Shown in pieces: positions 1 to 8,043 of a DNA stretch of 41,160 nucleotides (the first letter of the stretch is position 1; every line of letters begins with the position of its first letter). The notes beneath the pieces are model-generated. The model saw only the letters and a program-made list of their open reading frames with translations. It was not told the DNA's origin and searched no databases. The DNA is from Actinomycetota bacterium. GTDB taxonomy: Bacteria; Actinomycetota; Thermoleophilia; Gaiellales; Gaiellaceae. The stretch covers positions 1 to 41,160 of the forward strand of contig WLID01000012.1 in NCBI GenBank assembly GCA_009702325.1, read 5' to 3'. The position numbers were made by a program, and so were the translations under genes.

Positions 1-1
1 C

Positions 2-346
2 GACCACGACTTCACGACCGAGCCGGCGAGCAAGGCCAAGAAGACGATCGACTACATCCACAAGATCCTCAAAGAGGAACGCGACATCGTGATTGCGTCA
101 CCTCCGCTTGAGGCGACCGCGTTCGAGGTCGACGGGATCCGCTGGTCGTATGTCTTCTACGAGAGTGGCCTCTCGATCAACGTGCTGTACTCGATTGAGC
201 CGGGCAAGCGCGCGGTGGGCTTCAAGCTCTCCGATGGGATGGAGATTCCCGTGGAGCTCGCCGATCGGTTCAAGTTCGCGCGCCAGAAGTCGAAGCTTGC
301 GGGAACGATCCGCGGCTCGTACTTCGTGATCAAGAACGAGTACTAG
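2..346 (+). CDS. C-terminal part of an unknown protein (5' end outside window)
   Basis: The reading frame is open from the first bases and ends at TAG 344-346, so at least 114 residues are visible and the start lies upstream of the window. The visible part mixes charged helices (a lysine-rich stretch near its start) with beta-like segments such as RWSYVFYESGLSINVLYS and ends in SYFVIKNEY. A GTG at 89 could be read as a start, but the frame continues upstream with normal codon use, so I treat it as internal. I see no signal peptide, membrane segment or motif that I recognise. A short GC hairpin (GCCGCG/CGCGGC, 346-362) follows the stop without a T tract. Confidence 0.6.
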   Translation, partial: DHDFTTEPASKAKKTIDYIHKILKEERDIVIASPPLEATAFEVDGIRWSYVFYESGLSINVLYSIEPGKRAVGFKLSDGMEIPVELADRFKFARQKSKLAGTIRGSYFVIKNEY

Positions 347-390
347 CCGCGGCGTTCGCGGCCTGTCCGCACCACTGCGCGCTCGTGGTC

Positions 391-639
391 AACACCCGGT
401 GTCAAACACCCGGTGTCAGACGCTTCTGACGCCGCTTCAAACACCCGGTGTCAGACACCGCTTCTTGTCAAGGGGCGCGGAGCAACATCTTTGTAACGCC
501 TTCATCGCAACGTTTGCGCTGGCGTATCGCGGCGAACCGTTCAACCAAGCCATTTTGCGTGCGCGGGCGTCCGCAAAAATGTTTCCAAAGTTGTTACGGC
601 GTAAGTCTTGACTAAATCAGGTGTCTGACACCGGGTGTT
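391..639. repeat. Palindromic REP-like repeats flanking a 160-bp non-coding core
   Basis: The motif AACACCCGGTGTCAGACACC occurs complete at 440-459 and as its exact reverse complement at 620-639. Two shorter direct copies lie at 391-404 and 405-422. The motif contains the palindromes ACACCCGGTGT-like and GGTGTCAGACACC, so each copy can fold. Between the inverted copies lies about 160 bp of noticeably less GC-rich sequence with a hairpin TTTTGCG (553-559)/CGCAAAA (572-578). The layout resembles a REP/BIME-type element or the remnant of a small mobile unit. No transposase is present. The 70-codon ORF inside (399-611) starts within the repeats and looks accidental. Confidence 0.6.
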
Positions 640-659
640 GAAGGAGTGCGGGCGGCCGG

Positions 660-1847
660 GTGTCGTATCCTGCGTTCCCGGTGCGCCGCCTCGCCTCTGA
701 CTTCTCACTCTCCGCGGTCGCGGCGGGCCTCATCGCCGTCCTCGTCGGCTACTCAAGCTCGGTCGCAATCGTCTTCCAGGCTGCAAAGGCGGTGGGTGCA
801 ACGCCGGCACAGACCACCTCGTGGCTGTGGGCGCTCGGGATCGGCATGGGCGTCACCTGCATCGGGTTCGCCCTGTGGTTTCGTCGGCCCGTGCTCACCG
901 CATGGTCAACCCCCGGTGCAGCCCTGATCGCGTCATCACACGGCCTCACGATCCACCAAGCCATCGGTGCGTTCGTACTCAGCGGAGCGCTCACCGTGAT
1001 CGTCGGTGCCACAGGGCTCTTCGCGCGCGTCATGAACCGCATTCCGCTCGCGCTCGCCGCAGCACTCCTAGCTGGAGTGCTCGTGCGATTTGGTCTCGAC
1101 GCCGCGACGGCGAGCGCCTCGGCACCATGGATTGTTGTGCCGATGGCAGCCGCCTACGTCGCTGCGAGACTCCTGATCCCGCGATACGCGGTGCTCGCCG
1201 TACTCGCCGTCGGAACGCTTGCCGCGCTCATCGACGGGACGCTCTCGTTCTCGCAGGTTGATATCTCGGCCGCGCGGCCCGAATGGACGACCCCGTCGTT
1301 CACCATCGCAGCCGCCATCGGGCTTGCCGTCCCACTGTTCATCGTCACGATGGCATCGCAGAACCTGCCTGGCGTCGCGGTCATTAGGGCGAACGGATAC
1401 GAGGCACCCGTCTCAGAAGCAGTCACCGGTACAGGGGTGGCAACCGTTGCGCTTGCCCCGTTTGGTGGGTTCGCCTTCAACCTTGCAGCGATCTCTGCAG
1501 CGATCTGCGCCGGCCCACACGCCCACCACGATCCCGAGAAGCGCTACACGGCCGTCGTTGCAGCCGGGGTCTTCTACACCGTCATGGGATTGCTTGGCGG
1601 CGCGGTCGTAGGCCTGCTGGCCGCATTCCCGGTCGAGCTCGTTGAAGCGCTCGCTGGACTCGCGCTCGTTGGAACGATCGCAACCGCACTCGCAACGTCG
1701 TTCGCCGAAGAACGCATGCGCGACGCCGCGGCAATCACCTTCCTCGTCACCTTGTCGGGTGTCGAAACCGCGGGTATCGGCTCGGCCTTCTGGGGAATCG
1801 TCGCTGGGGCCGTCGCGCTCTCAGCGCAGCGGCTCGTACGACGCTAG
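660..1847 (+). CDS. benE: BenE-family benzoate/H+ symporter-like membrane transporter
   Basis: A 395-residue, strongly hydrophobic protein with about 12 predicted membrane segments. It has the BenE-family pattern: an N-terminal FSLSAVAAGLIAVLVGYSSSVAI segment, a WALGIGMG/RRPVLTAWSTPGAA region, and a conserved TMASQNLPGVAVIRANGY stretch followed by APFGGFAFNLAAISAAICAGPHAHHDP. The family imports benzoate or similar aromatic acids with protons, but no aromatic catabolism genes are nearby, so the substrate is unknown. The start is GTG at 660. AAGGAG at 641-646 is a rather distant ribosome site (13 nt). The stop codon shares a CTAG with the stop of the convergent DsbA-like gene. Confidence 0.85.
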   Translation: MSYPAFPVRRLASDFSLSAVAAGLIAVLVGYSSSVAIVFQAAKAVGATPAQTTSWLWALGIGMGVTCIGFALWFRRPVLTAWSTPGAALIASSHGLTIHQAIGAFVLSGALTVIVGATGLFARVMNRIPLALAAALLAGVLVRFGLDAATASASAPWIVVPMAAAYVAARLLIPRYAVLAVLAVGTLAALIDGTLSFSQVDISAARPEWTTPSFTIAAAIGLAVPLFIVTMASQNLPGVAVIRANGYEAPVSEAVTGTGVATVALAPFGGFAFNLAAISAAICAGPHAHHDPEKRYTAVVAAGVFYTVMGLLGGAVVGLLAAFPVELVEALAGLALVGTIATALATSFAEERMRDAAAITFLVTLSGVETAGIGSAFWGIVAGAVALSAQRLVRR

Positions 1848-2518
1848 GACGACGGCTCGGCTGGTGTCCCGGTCTCGAGATCAGTGACCGGGGATGTGTA
1901 GTAAACGTAGGCCCGCTCGAGATCTTCGAGACGCGTCGCTCCAAGCGCCAAAGCCGCTGTCGCAAGCCCCTGGACGAGAGCGACGGCAGGGAACGTCCCT
2001 ACACCGTAATCGTGAATCACAGTGAAATCCTGCTGTGCAGCAGCGTGCGAAACAGGCGAGCGGAAGTACTCGACGATCGCGTCACCATCAAGGTCAAATG
2101 CAGCCGCGATGTCACGGTAGGTCTCGGGTGCCGAAAGGCTCTTGCCGTCGCGGAAAAACGCCTGCATCTGCGCATAAAGCAGATCGAGCGTACGTTCGGG
2201 CGCAACATCTTTCAGCGCTGCGAAGCCGCGCGTTGCGTCGAGGGAGTTCATCTCGAAGCTGCCGTCGGCAAGAAGCGCCTCGTAGGCGGGGCCGAACTCA
2301 GCGCCAAGCACCTCAGCAACCTTCGCGTTCGACTCCGCAATCCCCTCGATGTCGCGCATCGGCCGTACACCGGCGTCGCGGTAGAGGCCGGCGCACGCAA
2401 CATGGAACGGCATCTCGTCGCGGTGCTTCTCCCAAAACGTGATCAGGGTCGGCACGAAGCCGTACGACCACTGGCAGTACGGGTCAACGGCGCACAGGAT
2501 CCCCATCTCGTCACTCAT
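1844..2518 (-). CDS. DsbA-family (FrnE/YfmG-like) thioredoxin-fold protein, monothiol
   Basis: A 224-residue cytosolic protein of the DsbA/FrnE type. It opens with the thioredoxin-fold strand and the motif D12-P-Y-C15-Q-W-S18-Y-G. Relatives usually have DPxCxWCYGF there, so the second cysteine is replaced by serine. A cis-Pro-like segment VGTFPAVALVQG lies near residue 180, and between the two is the helical insertion expected for the family. It probably acts as a thiol-dependent isomerase or reductase-like protein, but the loss of one cysteine argues against a classical dithiol oxidoreductase. I chose ATG at 2518 because TACCTT ends 7 nt upstream, the leaderless pattern seen elsewhere here. 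A GTG at 2542 is the alternative. Confidence 0.75.
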   Translation of the reverse strand: MSDEMGILCAVDPYCQWSYGFVPTLITFWEKHRDEMPFHVACAGLYRDAGVRPMRDIEGIAESNAKVAEVLGAEFGPAYEALLADGSFEMNSLDATRGFAALKDVAPERTLDLLYAQMQAFFRDGKSLSAPETYRDIAAAFDLDGDAIVEYFRSPVSHAAAQQDFTVIHDYGVGTFPAVALVQGLATAALALGATRLEDLERAYVYYTSPVTDLETGTPAEPSS

Positions 2519-2525
2519 CCCCTCG

Positions 2526-2531
2526 AAGGTA
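2526..2531 (-). promoter_or_regulatory. Leaderless -10 (TACCTT) of the DsbA-like gene
   Basis: TACCTT on the minus strand is separated by 7 nt from ATG 2518, so the transcript would begin at or next to the start codon. Confidence 0.45.
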
Positions 2532-2674
2532 CCGGTTTGCACCGATTATTGGTGTCGGGAAGGGGGATGTCGTCAGGCGCAACCGCCATGCTGTGTCGGT
2601 CTTTACACCGCGCTCACCGGCGGGTGACTACGGTCATCCGGAGGTCTGTGTCCCCGGCTAGGAGGTCCCCGTCT

Positions 2675-4072
2675 GTGCATCGCACGACTCGTATCGCGCT
2701 CATCGTCGTACTCGCTCTGATCGCACTTCCCGCAGCGGCCGCGAAGGCCAACCCGAGAATGCAGATCGGTTTCTTCGACGACCCAAGCTTCCGCTGGTCG
2801 AAGTCGACCGCAGAGAACCTGCAAGCTGCCTCAAAGTCGGGTGCCACGGTCATTCACGTGCTCGCCGACTGGTCGCAGATCGCTTCGGCGAAGCCGGCTT
2901 CACCGCTGAACGGCGATGATCCCGCCTACAAGATCAGCGACCTGGACTCGCTCGTTAGCACCGCTCCGAAGTACGGCATGCAGGTGATTGTTTCAATCAC
3001 TGGTACGCCGAAGTGGGCCAACGGTGGGCAGACGCCGAATCATCCGCCGACGAATATGGGCGACCTCACAGCGTTCGCTCACATGCTGGCGGCTCGCTAC
3101 AACGGGCTCCATCCGGGCTACGGCGTGGTGTCGCGATTCGCGATTTGGAATGAGCCAAACCTCCAGCTCTTCCTGACGCCGCAGTTCGAGAATGGGCAGA
3201 TCGTGAGCCCCGGCATCTACGCGAAGCTCTTTGCTGCCGGATACGCCGGCATCAAGGCGGGGAACCCGCTCGCGCTCGTTGCGGCGGGCAACACGTCGAA
3301 TCGTGGTCACAACACCCCGACGGGTGGGGTGAGCGACTCGACCGCCCCCGCGACGTTCGCGCGTCTGCTTGCGATTGCCGCTCCGAAGCTGAAGTTCGAT
3401 GCGTGGGCAACGCACCCATACCCGACGAGCCCGAACCTGCCTCCGACACAGAAGGTGCAGTATCCGGCTGTCACGCTGACGACGCTCGATCAGTTCGGTA
3501 GCGATCTGAAGACATGGTGGAAGCGCCGCGTGCCGATCTGGATCACCGAGTACGGCGAACAGACTCGCCCGCAGTACTCCATCGGTGTGTCGGCTTCGCA
3601 GCAGGCCGCCGACGCGAAGACTGCGCTGCAGATGGCGGCGAAGAATCCCTACGTGGACATCTTCGTGTGGTTCATCTTCCGCGACAGCACAAACCAGACG
3701 TGGTTTAGCGGTTTGAAGAACGCGAACGGCTCAAACAAGCCGTCGTACGCAACGTTCTCCGCGACGGCGAAGACGGTCGCAGGACAGACCTACTACATCC
3801 CTCAGGGTGGCGGGTTTACCCCGGCGATCGATGTGCCGCAGCTCTTCAACAACAACCCGGTTGGTTCGCGGATCGGTCTCACCTACGCCGTTTTCGAAGG
3901 TAAGAAGAAGATTGCTGTCGGCCAGCCGCCAGCGACGCTTGCCGCCAACGGAACGGTGTCGGCACCTATCTCGTTCCGTGACGTGAAGGGCCACACCTAC
4001 TCCGTTGTCGTGAAGCTCGGCGACAAGCACGGTGTGACGGTGACCCGCACGATCGCGGTCATCGCGCAGTAG
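2675..4072 (+). CDS. Secreted glycoside hydrolase (GH39/GH5-like clan A TIM barrel) with C-terminal beta domain
   Basis: A 465-residue exported protein. The start is GTG 2675, preceded at 8 nt by a perfect GGAGGT (2661-2666). The reading frame extends further upstream only as an antisense shadow of the DsbA-like gene. Residues 1-24 are a signal peptide ending in AAAAKA. Residues about 28-350 form a TIM-barrel glycosidase with the clan-A acid/base in IWNEPN (E160) and the nucleophile in WITEYG (E292). The substrate is unknown. Residues about 370-465 look like an Ig- or fibronectin-like beta-sandwich, and there is no sortase signal. It likely acts on an extracellular polysaccharide or the cell's own envelope glycan. 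A strong terminator follows. Confidence 0.8.
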   Translation: MHRTTRIALIVVLALIALPAAAAKANPRMQIGFFDDPSFRWSKSTAENLQAASKSGATVIHVLADWSQIASAKPASPLNGDDPAYKISDLDSLVSTAPKYGMQVIVSITGTPKWANGGQTPNHPPTNMGDLTAFAHMLAARYNGLHPGYGVVSRFAIWNEPNLQLFLTPQFENGQIVSPGIYAKLFAAGYAGIKAGNPLALVAAGNTSNRGHNTPTGGVSDSTAPATFARLLAIAAPKLKFDAWATHPYPTSPNLPPTQKVQYPAVTLTTLDQFGSDLKTWWKRRVPIWITEYGEQTRPQYSIGVSASQQAADAKTALQMAAKNPYVDIFVWFIFRDSTNQTWFSGLKNANGSNKPSYATFSATAKTVAGQTYYIPQGGGFTPAIDVPQLFNNNPVGSRIGLTYAVFEGKKKIAVGQPPATLAANGTVSAPISFRDVKGHTYSVVVKLGDKHGVTVTRTIAVIAQ

Positions 4073-4086
4073 CGAGCAGACCTCGA

Positions 4087-4134
4087 GCGGCCTCGTCGAC
4101 GGTTCAGACCGTCGGCGGGGCCGCTTTTCTCTTT
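4087..4134 (+). terminator. Rho-independent terminator after the glycosidase
   Basis: A 17-bp stem, 4087-4103 with 4108-4124, closed by TCAG and including two G:T pairs, is followed by TTTTCTCTTT. It lies 14 bp after the glycosidase stop. Confidence 0.85.
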
Positions 4135-4161
4135 GTGGATCGTGTCGGGGTGCTGAGTGGG

Positions 4162-4167
4162 TAACGT
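4162..4167 (+). promoter_or_regulatory. Leaderless -10 (TAACGT) of the SDR gene
   Basis: TAACGT is followed by a 7-nt spacer and GTG 4175. This also decides the start of the SDR over the upstream GTG at 4157. Confidence 0.5.
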
Positions 4168-4174
4168 GCCGGGC

Positions 4175-4900
4175 GTGGGGAAGCTCGACGGAAAAGTCGC
4201 GATCGTCACGGGCGCGTCGAGCGGCATTGGTGCCGCGACCGCCAGGATGCTTGCCGAAGAAGGTGCGCGCGTCATTGGCGGTGCGCGCCGAGTCGACCGT
4301 GTGACGACCGAAGTTGCGCTTGAACTTGACGTCACCGATCCGGCCAGCTGCGAGGCGTTCGTTGCCGCAGCGGGCCCCTGCAACATTCTCGTGAATGGGG
4401 CCGGGCTTGGTCTTGGCCGCGATCCGTTTGTCGAGTCGACGGAAGAAGACGAGCGCCGCGTGTTCGAGACGAACGTGAACGGGCTTGTTCGTATGACTCG
4501 GCTGGTGCTTCAAAAGTCGATGCAGGAGCCTGGCCACATCGTCAATCTCGGCTCAATCGCAGGCCGTTGGGCCTACCCGAATGGCGCGACCTATGTGACC
4601 TCAAAGTTTGCTGTGCGCGGTTTTACGCGTGCGCTGCGCGAGGATCTTCTCGGGCAAGACATCCGTGTGACGACGGTTGACTCGGGCCTCGTCGAGACCG
4701 AATTTTCGGTCGTGCGGTTCCGCGGTGATGTCGAGAAGGCGAAGTCGGTCTATGCCGGAACGCGGCCGCTGTCAGCCGATGATGTCGCCGACGCGATCAT
4801 GTATGCCGTCACGCGGCCGGAGCATGTGGTGGTCGATGAGATGGTGCTCATGTCGATCGACCAGTCGAGCGGCGCCCGGATTCACCGCCGCGAGAGCTAG
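4175..4900 (+). CDS. Short-chain dehydrogenase/reductase (YdfG-like)
   Basis: A 241-residue classical SDR. It has the Rossmann TGASSGIG motif at the N-terminus, NGAG (variant of NNAG), N-V-N-G in helix 4, a catalytic serine in NLGSIAG, and YVTSK for the Tyr/Lys pair. The body resembles YdfG-type NADP-dependent 3-hydroxy-acid dehydrogenases, including the C-terminal RPLSADDVADAIMYAVTRPEHVVVDEMVLM segment. The true substrate cannot be told from sequence. Starting at GTG 4175 gives MGKLDGKVAIVTG, the usual SDR beginning. The longer form from GTG 4157 adds six residues. The gene converges on the MBL hydrolase with a 9-bp gap. Confidence 0.88.
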   Translation: MGKLDGKVAIVTGASSGIGAATARMLAEEGARVIGGARRVDRVTTEVALELDVTDPASCEAFVAAAGPCNILVNGAGLGLGRDPFVESTEEDERRVFETNVNGLVRMTRLVLQKSMQEPGHIVNLGSIAGRWAYPNGATYVTSKFAVRGFTRALREDLLGQDIRVTTVDSGLVETEFSVVRFRGDVEKAKSVYAGTRPLSADDVADAIMYAVTRPEHVVVDEMVLMSIDQSSGARIHRRES

Positions 4901-4909
4901 CGGGCTGCG

Positions 4910-5767
4910 CTACTCCGAAGCCTGCGCCGCTTCGGCCTTCTTGTCGAAGTAGCGGCGCAGACCCTGCCAGGAGGGCTCGATCGGCCCCGCGAGTTCGTAG
5001 AGGTCGGCGGCATCCCCGAACTCTGCGCGGCAGATGCGGACGAACTCGTCGGCTTCCATGCCGTCGCCGACGCGGCGCGCCCAGAGGTCGAGGCGTTCTT
5101 CAAGCCGATCGAGGTGGTCGGCTGCATCGGTTGTGATCCCAAAGTGGATGAGCGCGAGCCGCTCGGGCGACCGGCGACGGATTTCGGCGATCGAGGCATG
5201 CCACGACTCAATGTCGATGTCGGGCGGCGGGGTGGGAGGCAGGATGTGCGTCTCGGGCTGGATGCGCACACCGCACACGTCGCCACCAAGCAGCGTGCCG
5301 TCGTTGAAGTAGGCGACGTGATGGATTGCATGGCCTGGGGTGGGAAATGCCTCCCAGCCGTTCACCGTGCCGTCGGCGATGTGCACGTTCGCTTCAGGGA
5401 TCGGTGCAAGCTCGCCCCAGAGGGAGTCGAACTCATCGCCGTAGAGGCGCCGCGCAGACCGTTCGAGCCGCGACGGGTCGATCATGTGCGGGGCGCCCCG
5501 TTCCGACACCCACAGCTTGATGTGGGGGTGCTCACGGATGATTGGGCCTGCGGCGCCCGCATGGTCGAAGTGAATGTGCGAGAGCATGATGTGGCGGATC
5601 TCGCTGAGATCGGTGCCAAGCCCGACGAGTCCCGCTTTCAATGTTGGAAGGGTTGTGGCAGGCCCGCAGTCGTAGAGCGCGGGCCCATCGGTCGTCTCGA
5701 TCAGGTACGCGGCAATCGCGCGCGCGTTCCCTCTGAACAGCAGGTCGATGGGTGAGATGGCCGGCAT
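4910..5767 (-). CDS. Metallo-beta-lactamase-fold hydrolase
   Basis: A 285-residue cytosolic protein with the MBL signature H64-x-H66-x-D68-H69 (SHIHFDHAG). TPGHAIHHVAY carries the third metal histidine, LLGGDVCG the bridging aspartate, and LIHFG lies near the C-terminus. This set is typical of the MBL fold with a two-metal site (glyoxalase II/lactonase-like). The ATG at 5767 lies 4 nt after the stop of the upstream PLP enzyme, so the two are co-transcribed and may share a sulfur or thioester context. An open frame upstream of 5767 is antisense-like sequence inside the neighbour, so it was not used. The substrate is unknown. Confidence 0.85.
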   Translation of the reverse strand: MPAISPIDLLFRGNARAIAAYLIETTDGPALYDCGPATTLPTLKAGLVGLGTDLSEIRHIMLSHIHFDHAGAAGPIIREHPHIKLWVSERGAPHMIDPSRLERSARRLYGDEFDSLWGELAPIPEANVHIADGTVNGWEAFPTPGHAIHHVAYFNDGTLLGGDVCGVRIQPETHILPPTPPPDIDIESWHASIAEIRRRSPERLALIHFGITTDAADHLDRLEERLDLWARRVGDGMEADEFVRICRAEFGDAADLYELAGPIEPSWQGLRRYFDKKAEAAQASE

Positions 5768-5771
5768 CGTT

Positions 5772-6902
5772 CTAGAGCGCGAGCGCGTGCTCAAGATCGG
5801 CGAGGAGATCCGTGACCGACTCGATGCCAACCGAAAGCCGCACGAGGTTCGCGGGTGACGCGAACGGTGCCGACGACGTTGATGCATGCGTCATCTTTGC
5901 GGGCAGCTCAATCAGGCTCTCGACGCCGCCAAGCGATTCGGCAAGTGCGAACAGCTTCGTCCGGGCGCAGATCGCTTCCGCTTCTTCAGGGCTACGGGCG
6001 AGGAACGAAATCATCCCGCCGAAGTCGCGCATCTGCTGTGCGGCGACAGCGTGCCCTGGGTGCGATGCGAGGCCGGGGTAGAGCACCTTTTCGACCGCAT
6101 CGTGTTGCTCAAGGAAGGAGGCGATGATGTGGGCGTTCTCGCAGTGCTGTCGCATCCGCACCGCGAGCGTCTTGAGGCCGCGCAGCACGAGCCACGAGTC
6201 GAATGGGCCGGGGACGGCGCCGAGCGACTTCTGCAGGAAGCGCAGTCGCTCACCGATCGCATCGTCGTTTGTGGCGATGAAGCCGCCGATCACGTCGGAG
6301 TGGCCGCCGAGGTACTTCGTTGTCGAATGCACAACGACGTCGGCGCCAAGATCGAGTGGCTGCTGCAAGTAGGGCGTCGCAAACGTGTTGTCGACGGCAA
6401 GGATGGCGCCAACCTTGTGGGCGGCATCAGCGGCCTTGCGGATATCAACGACGTTGAGCAGCGGGTTCGACGGCGTCTCGATCCACACCATCTTCACGTT
6501 GTCGTCGAGGTACGCACCGAGGTTTGAGTCGAACTCGTCTGCCGCGACGTAGGTGAAGTGGTAGCCCTTGGGCTCGTAGACCTGCGATGTCATGCGGTAG
6601 ACGCCGCCGTAGACGTCGGCGATCAGCACAACGCGCTCGCCGGGATCGACGAGGTGCATCAACGTTGTCGTTGCGCCGAGACCGGATGAGTATGCAAGGC
6701 CGTGCTTCGCGTTCTCCAAGCTGGCGAGGGCGACCTCAAGGGCGGTGCGCGTGGGGTTGCCGACGCGTGAGTAGTCGTAGCCCTTGTGCTTGCCGACCTC
6801 TTCTTGCACGTACGTGGAGGTCTGGTAGATCGGGACGATCACCGCGCCCGTTGCGGGGTCGGGCTCCTGACCGTCGTGAATGGCGCGGGTCTCGAAATCC
6901 AT
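5772..6902 (-). CDS. metB: Cystathionine gamma-synthase/gamma-lyase family PLP enzyme
   Basis: A 376-residue Cys/Met-metabolism PLP enzyme of normal length. The internal aldimine lysine is K196 in HSTTKYLGGHSD. It also has YDYSRVGNPTR, the SSGLGATTT phosphate-binding loop, and IETPSNPLL. Members either make cystathionine from O-acyl-homoserine and cysteine (MetB) or cleave cystathionine to cysteine (CGL). With a cystathionine beta-synthase gene two positions upstream, reverse transsulfuration (CGL) is the more likely role, though the same enzyme may do both. The start ATG 6902 has TAGGCT 6 nt upstream, so it can be made from its own leaderless mRNA. The MBL hydrolase follows in the same operon. 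Confidence 0.88.
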   Translation of the reverse strand: MDFETRAIHDGQEPDPATGAVIVPIYQTSTYVQEEVGKHKGYDYSRVGNPTRTALEVALASLENAKHGLAYSSGLGATTTLMHLVDPGERVVLIADVYGGVYRMTSQVYEPKGYHFTYVAADEFDSNLGAYLDDNVKMVWIETPSNPLLNVVDIRKAADAAHKVGAILAVDNTFATPYLQQPLDLGADVVVHSTTKYLGGHSDVIGGFIATNDDAIGERLRFLQKSLGAVPGPFDSWLVLRGLKTLAVRMRQHCENAHIIASFLEQHDAVEKVLYPGLASHPGHAVAAQQMRDFGGMISFLARSPEEAEAICARTKLFALAESLGGVESLIELPAKMTHASTSSAPFASPANLVRLSVGIESVTDLLADLEHALAL

Positions 6903-6908
6903 GCGCCT

Positions 6909-6914
6909 AGCCTA
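6909..6914 (-). promoter_or_regulatory. Leaderless -10 (TAGGCT) of the metB-like gene
   Basis: TAGGCT lies 6 nt before ATG 6902, in the 16-bp gap after the ycaQ stop. Confidence 0.5.
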
Positions 6915-6918
6915 GCCG

Positions 6919-8043
6919 TCAGGCGATGACGGCCCGATCAAGGCCGAGTGCAACCGCGAGCCGTTCAGCTGCACGCGCCAGTGGCTCGTCGGGCTTACGT
7001 CGCACCCCTGGCTCGGGTGTGAACTTCTTGACGATCAACGTGCGTGCGGCACGGTCGGCTTTCAGGTCGGCGCGGCCGAGGAACCGGTCTCCTTCGAGGA
7101 GCGGCAGCACGTAGTAGCCGTACACCCGCTCAGGCTCGCGTTTGTAGACCTCGATCAGGTGGGTGAAGCCAAAGAGGCGGGTTAGGAACGGCCGATCCCA
7201 CATCAGATTGTCGAACGGGCACAGCAGGACGGCCCCGGTTGGCGCACCGTCGAGTTCAGCGTCGGCCGGGACAATCACGGAGGGGCCGCCGTCATCGACT
7301 GCGACGCGACGTACGAGGCCGTCGGCGATCAGCGCGTCGACGTGTGGGCGCACCTCGCGAGCGCCGCCACGGAAGCGACAGTGCTCGGCGATCCCCGCCT
7401 CGGTGAGCGCTCCACGTCCTTGCACGGCTCGGAGGGCATATCGACGGTGGAACTCGTCGTCGGTTGGTGTTGGGGCGTTCAGGAAGGCTGAGGGGATCAC
7501 CCGCTCGGGCAGGTCGTAGAGCCGCTGGAAACCTTGGCGCCCAGCGATCGCAAGCTCGCCCGCCGCGAACAGCTGCTCAAGCGCGCGCTTCTCGGGCTTC
7601 CAGCCCCACATTGGCTCGCTCTTTCCCTCGAACGCCCGCACCGGGAGAGCACCTCCCTCGCGGATCCGGGCGAGTACGACCTCTTCGACATCGCGCGCCT
7701 GTCGCTTGCGTCCCCACCAGTGTTCGTCGGCGAGGTGTTCCATCCGCCGCTTGAAGAGGGGGTAATCCTCGATCGGAAGCAGGCATGCCTCGTGCGCCCA
7801 GTACTCGAAGATGTCGCCGCGTTGCAAGAGGGCACTGACGGCCTTCTCGTCGTAGCCGCCGATGCGCGTCGAGAGGGTGATGCGGTGCGCACGATCGACG
7901 GTCGCGATCGAGTCGAGTTGAACGACACCAAGGCGGGCGATCTCGCGGGCGACCTCCGCGGGCTTCGCTCGCCGCGCACGTGAGGTGTACCCCTGGTGCG
8001 CAACGACGTACCGCCGCAGGGCGGCGCGTGTGACCGTCGTCAT
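6919..8043 (-). CDS. ycaQ: YcaQ/AlkX-type winged-helix DNA glycosylase
   Basis: A 374-residue member of the HTH_42 (YcaQ/AlkZ) family, whose members unhook bulky or crosslinked N7-alkyl guanine adducts. The N-terminal part has RLGVVQLDSI with Q42-L-D44. This is the Q-hydrophobic-D form of the catalytic motif reported for the E. coli YcaQ (AlkX) subfamily, rather than the QxQ of the AlkZ subfamily. EYWAHEACLLP, the WGWKPEKRALEQLF wing region and a C-terminal CPFDNLMWDRPFLTRLFGF segment are family landmarks. Its ATG overlaps the TAA stop of cbs by one base (TAATG), so translation is probably coupled to cbs. The company of sulfur genes does not explain its role. Confidence 0.82.
   Translation of the reverse strand: MTTVTRAALRRYVVAHQGYTSRARRAKPAEVAREIARLGVVQLDSIATVDRAHRITLSTRIGGYDEKAVSALLQRGDIFEYWAHEACLLPIEDYPLFKRRMEHLADEHWWGRKRQARDVEEVVLARIREGGALPVRAFEGKSEPMWGWKPEKRALEQLFAAGELAIAGRQGFQRLYDLPERVIPSAFLNAPTPTDDEFHRRYALRAVQGRGALTEAGIAEHCRFRGGAREVRPHVDALIADGLVRRVAVDDGGPSVIVPADAELDGAPTGAVLLCPFDNLMWDRPFLTRLFGFTHLIEVYKREPERVYGYYVLPLLEGDRFLGRADLKADRAARTLIVKKFTPEPGVRRKPDEPLARAAERLAVALGLDRAVIA

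Noticed and set aside
391..459. Three direct repeats as a CRISPR array
   Set aside because: The repeats are adjacent or 17 bp apart, vary in length and are palindromic. There is no regular spacer and no cas gene.
399..611. 70-codon ORF in the palindrome-rich spacer
   Set aside because: It starts inside the repeats, its codon use is unlike its neighbours, and it has no start signal.
2012..2674. Long N-terminal extension of the glycosidase frame
   Set aside because: It is antisense to the DsbA-like gene. A perfect ribosome site and signal peptide mark the start at 2675.
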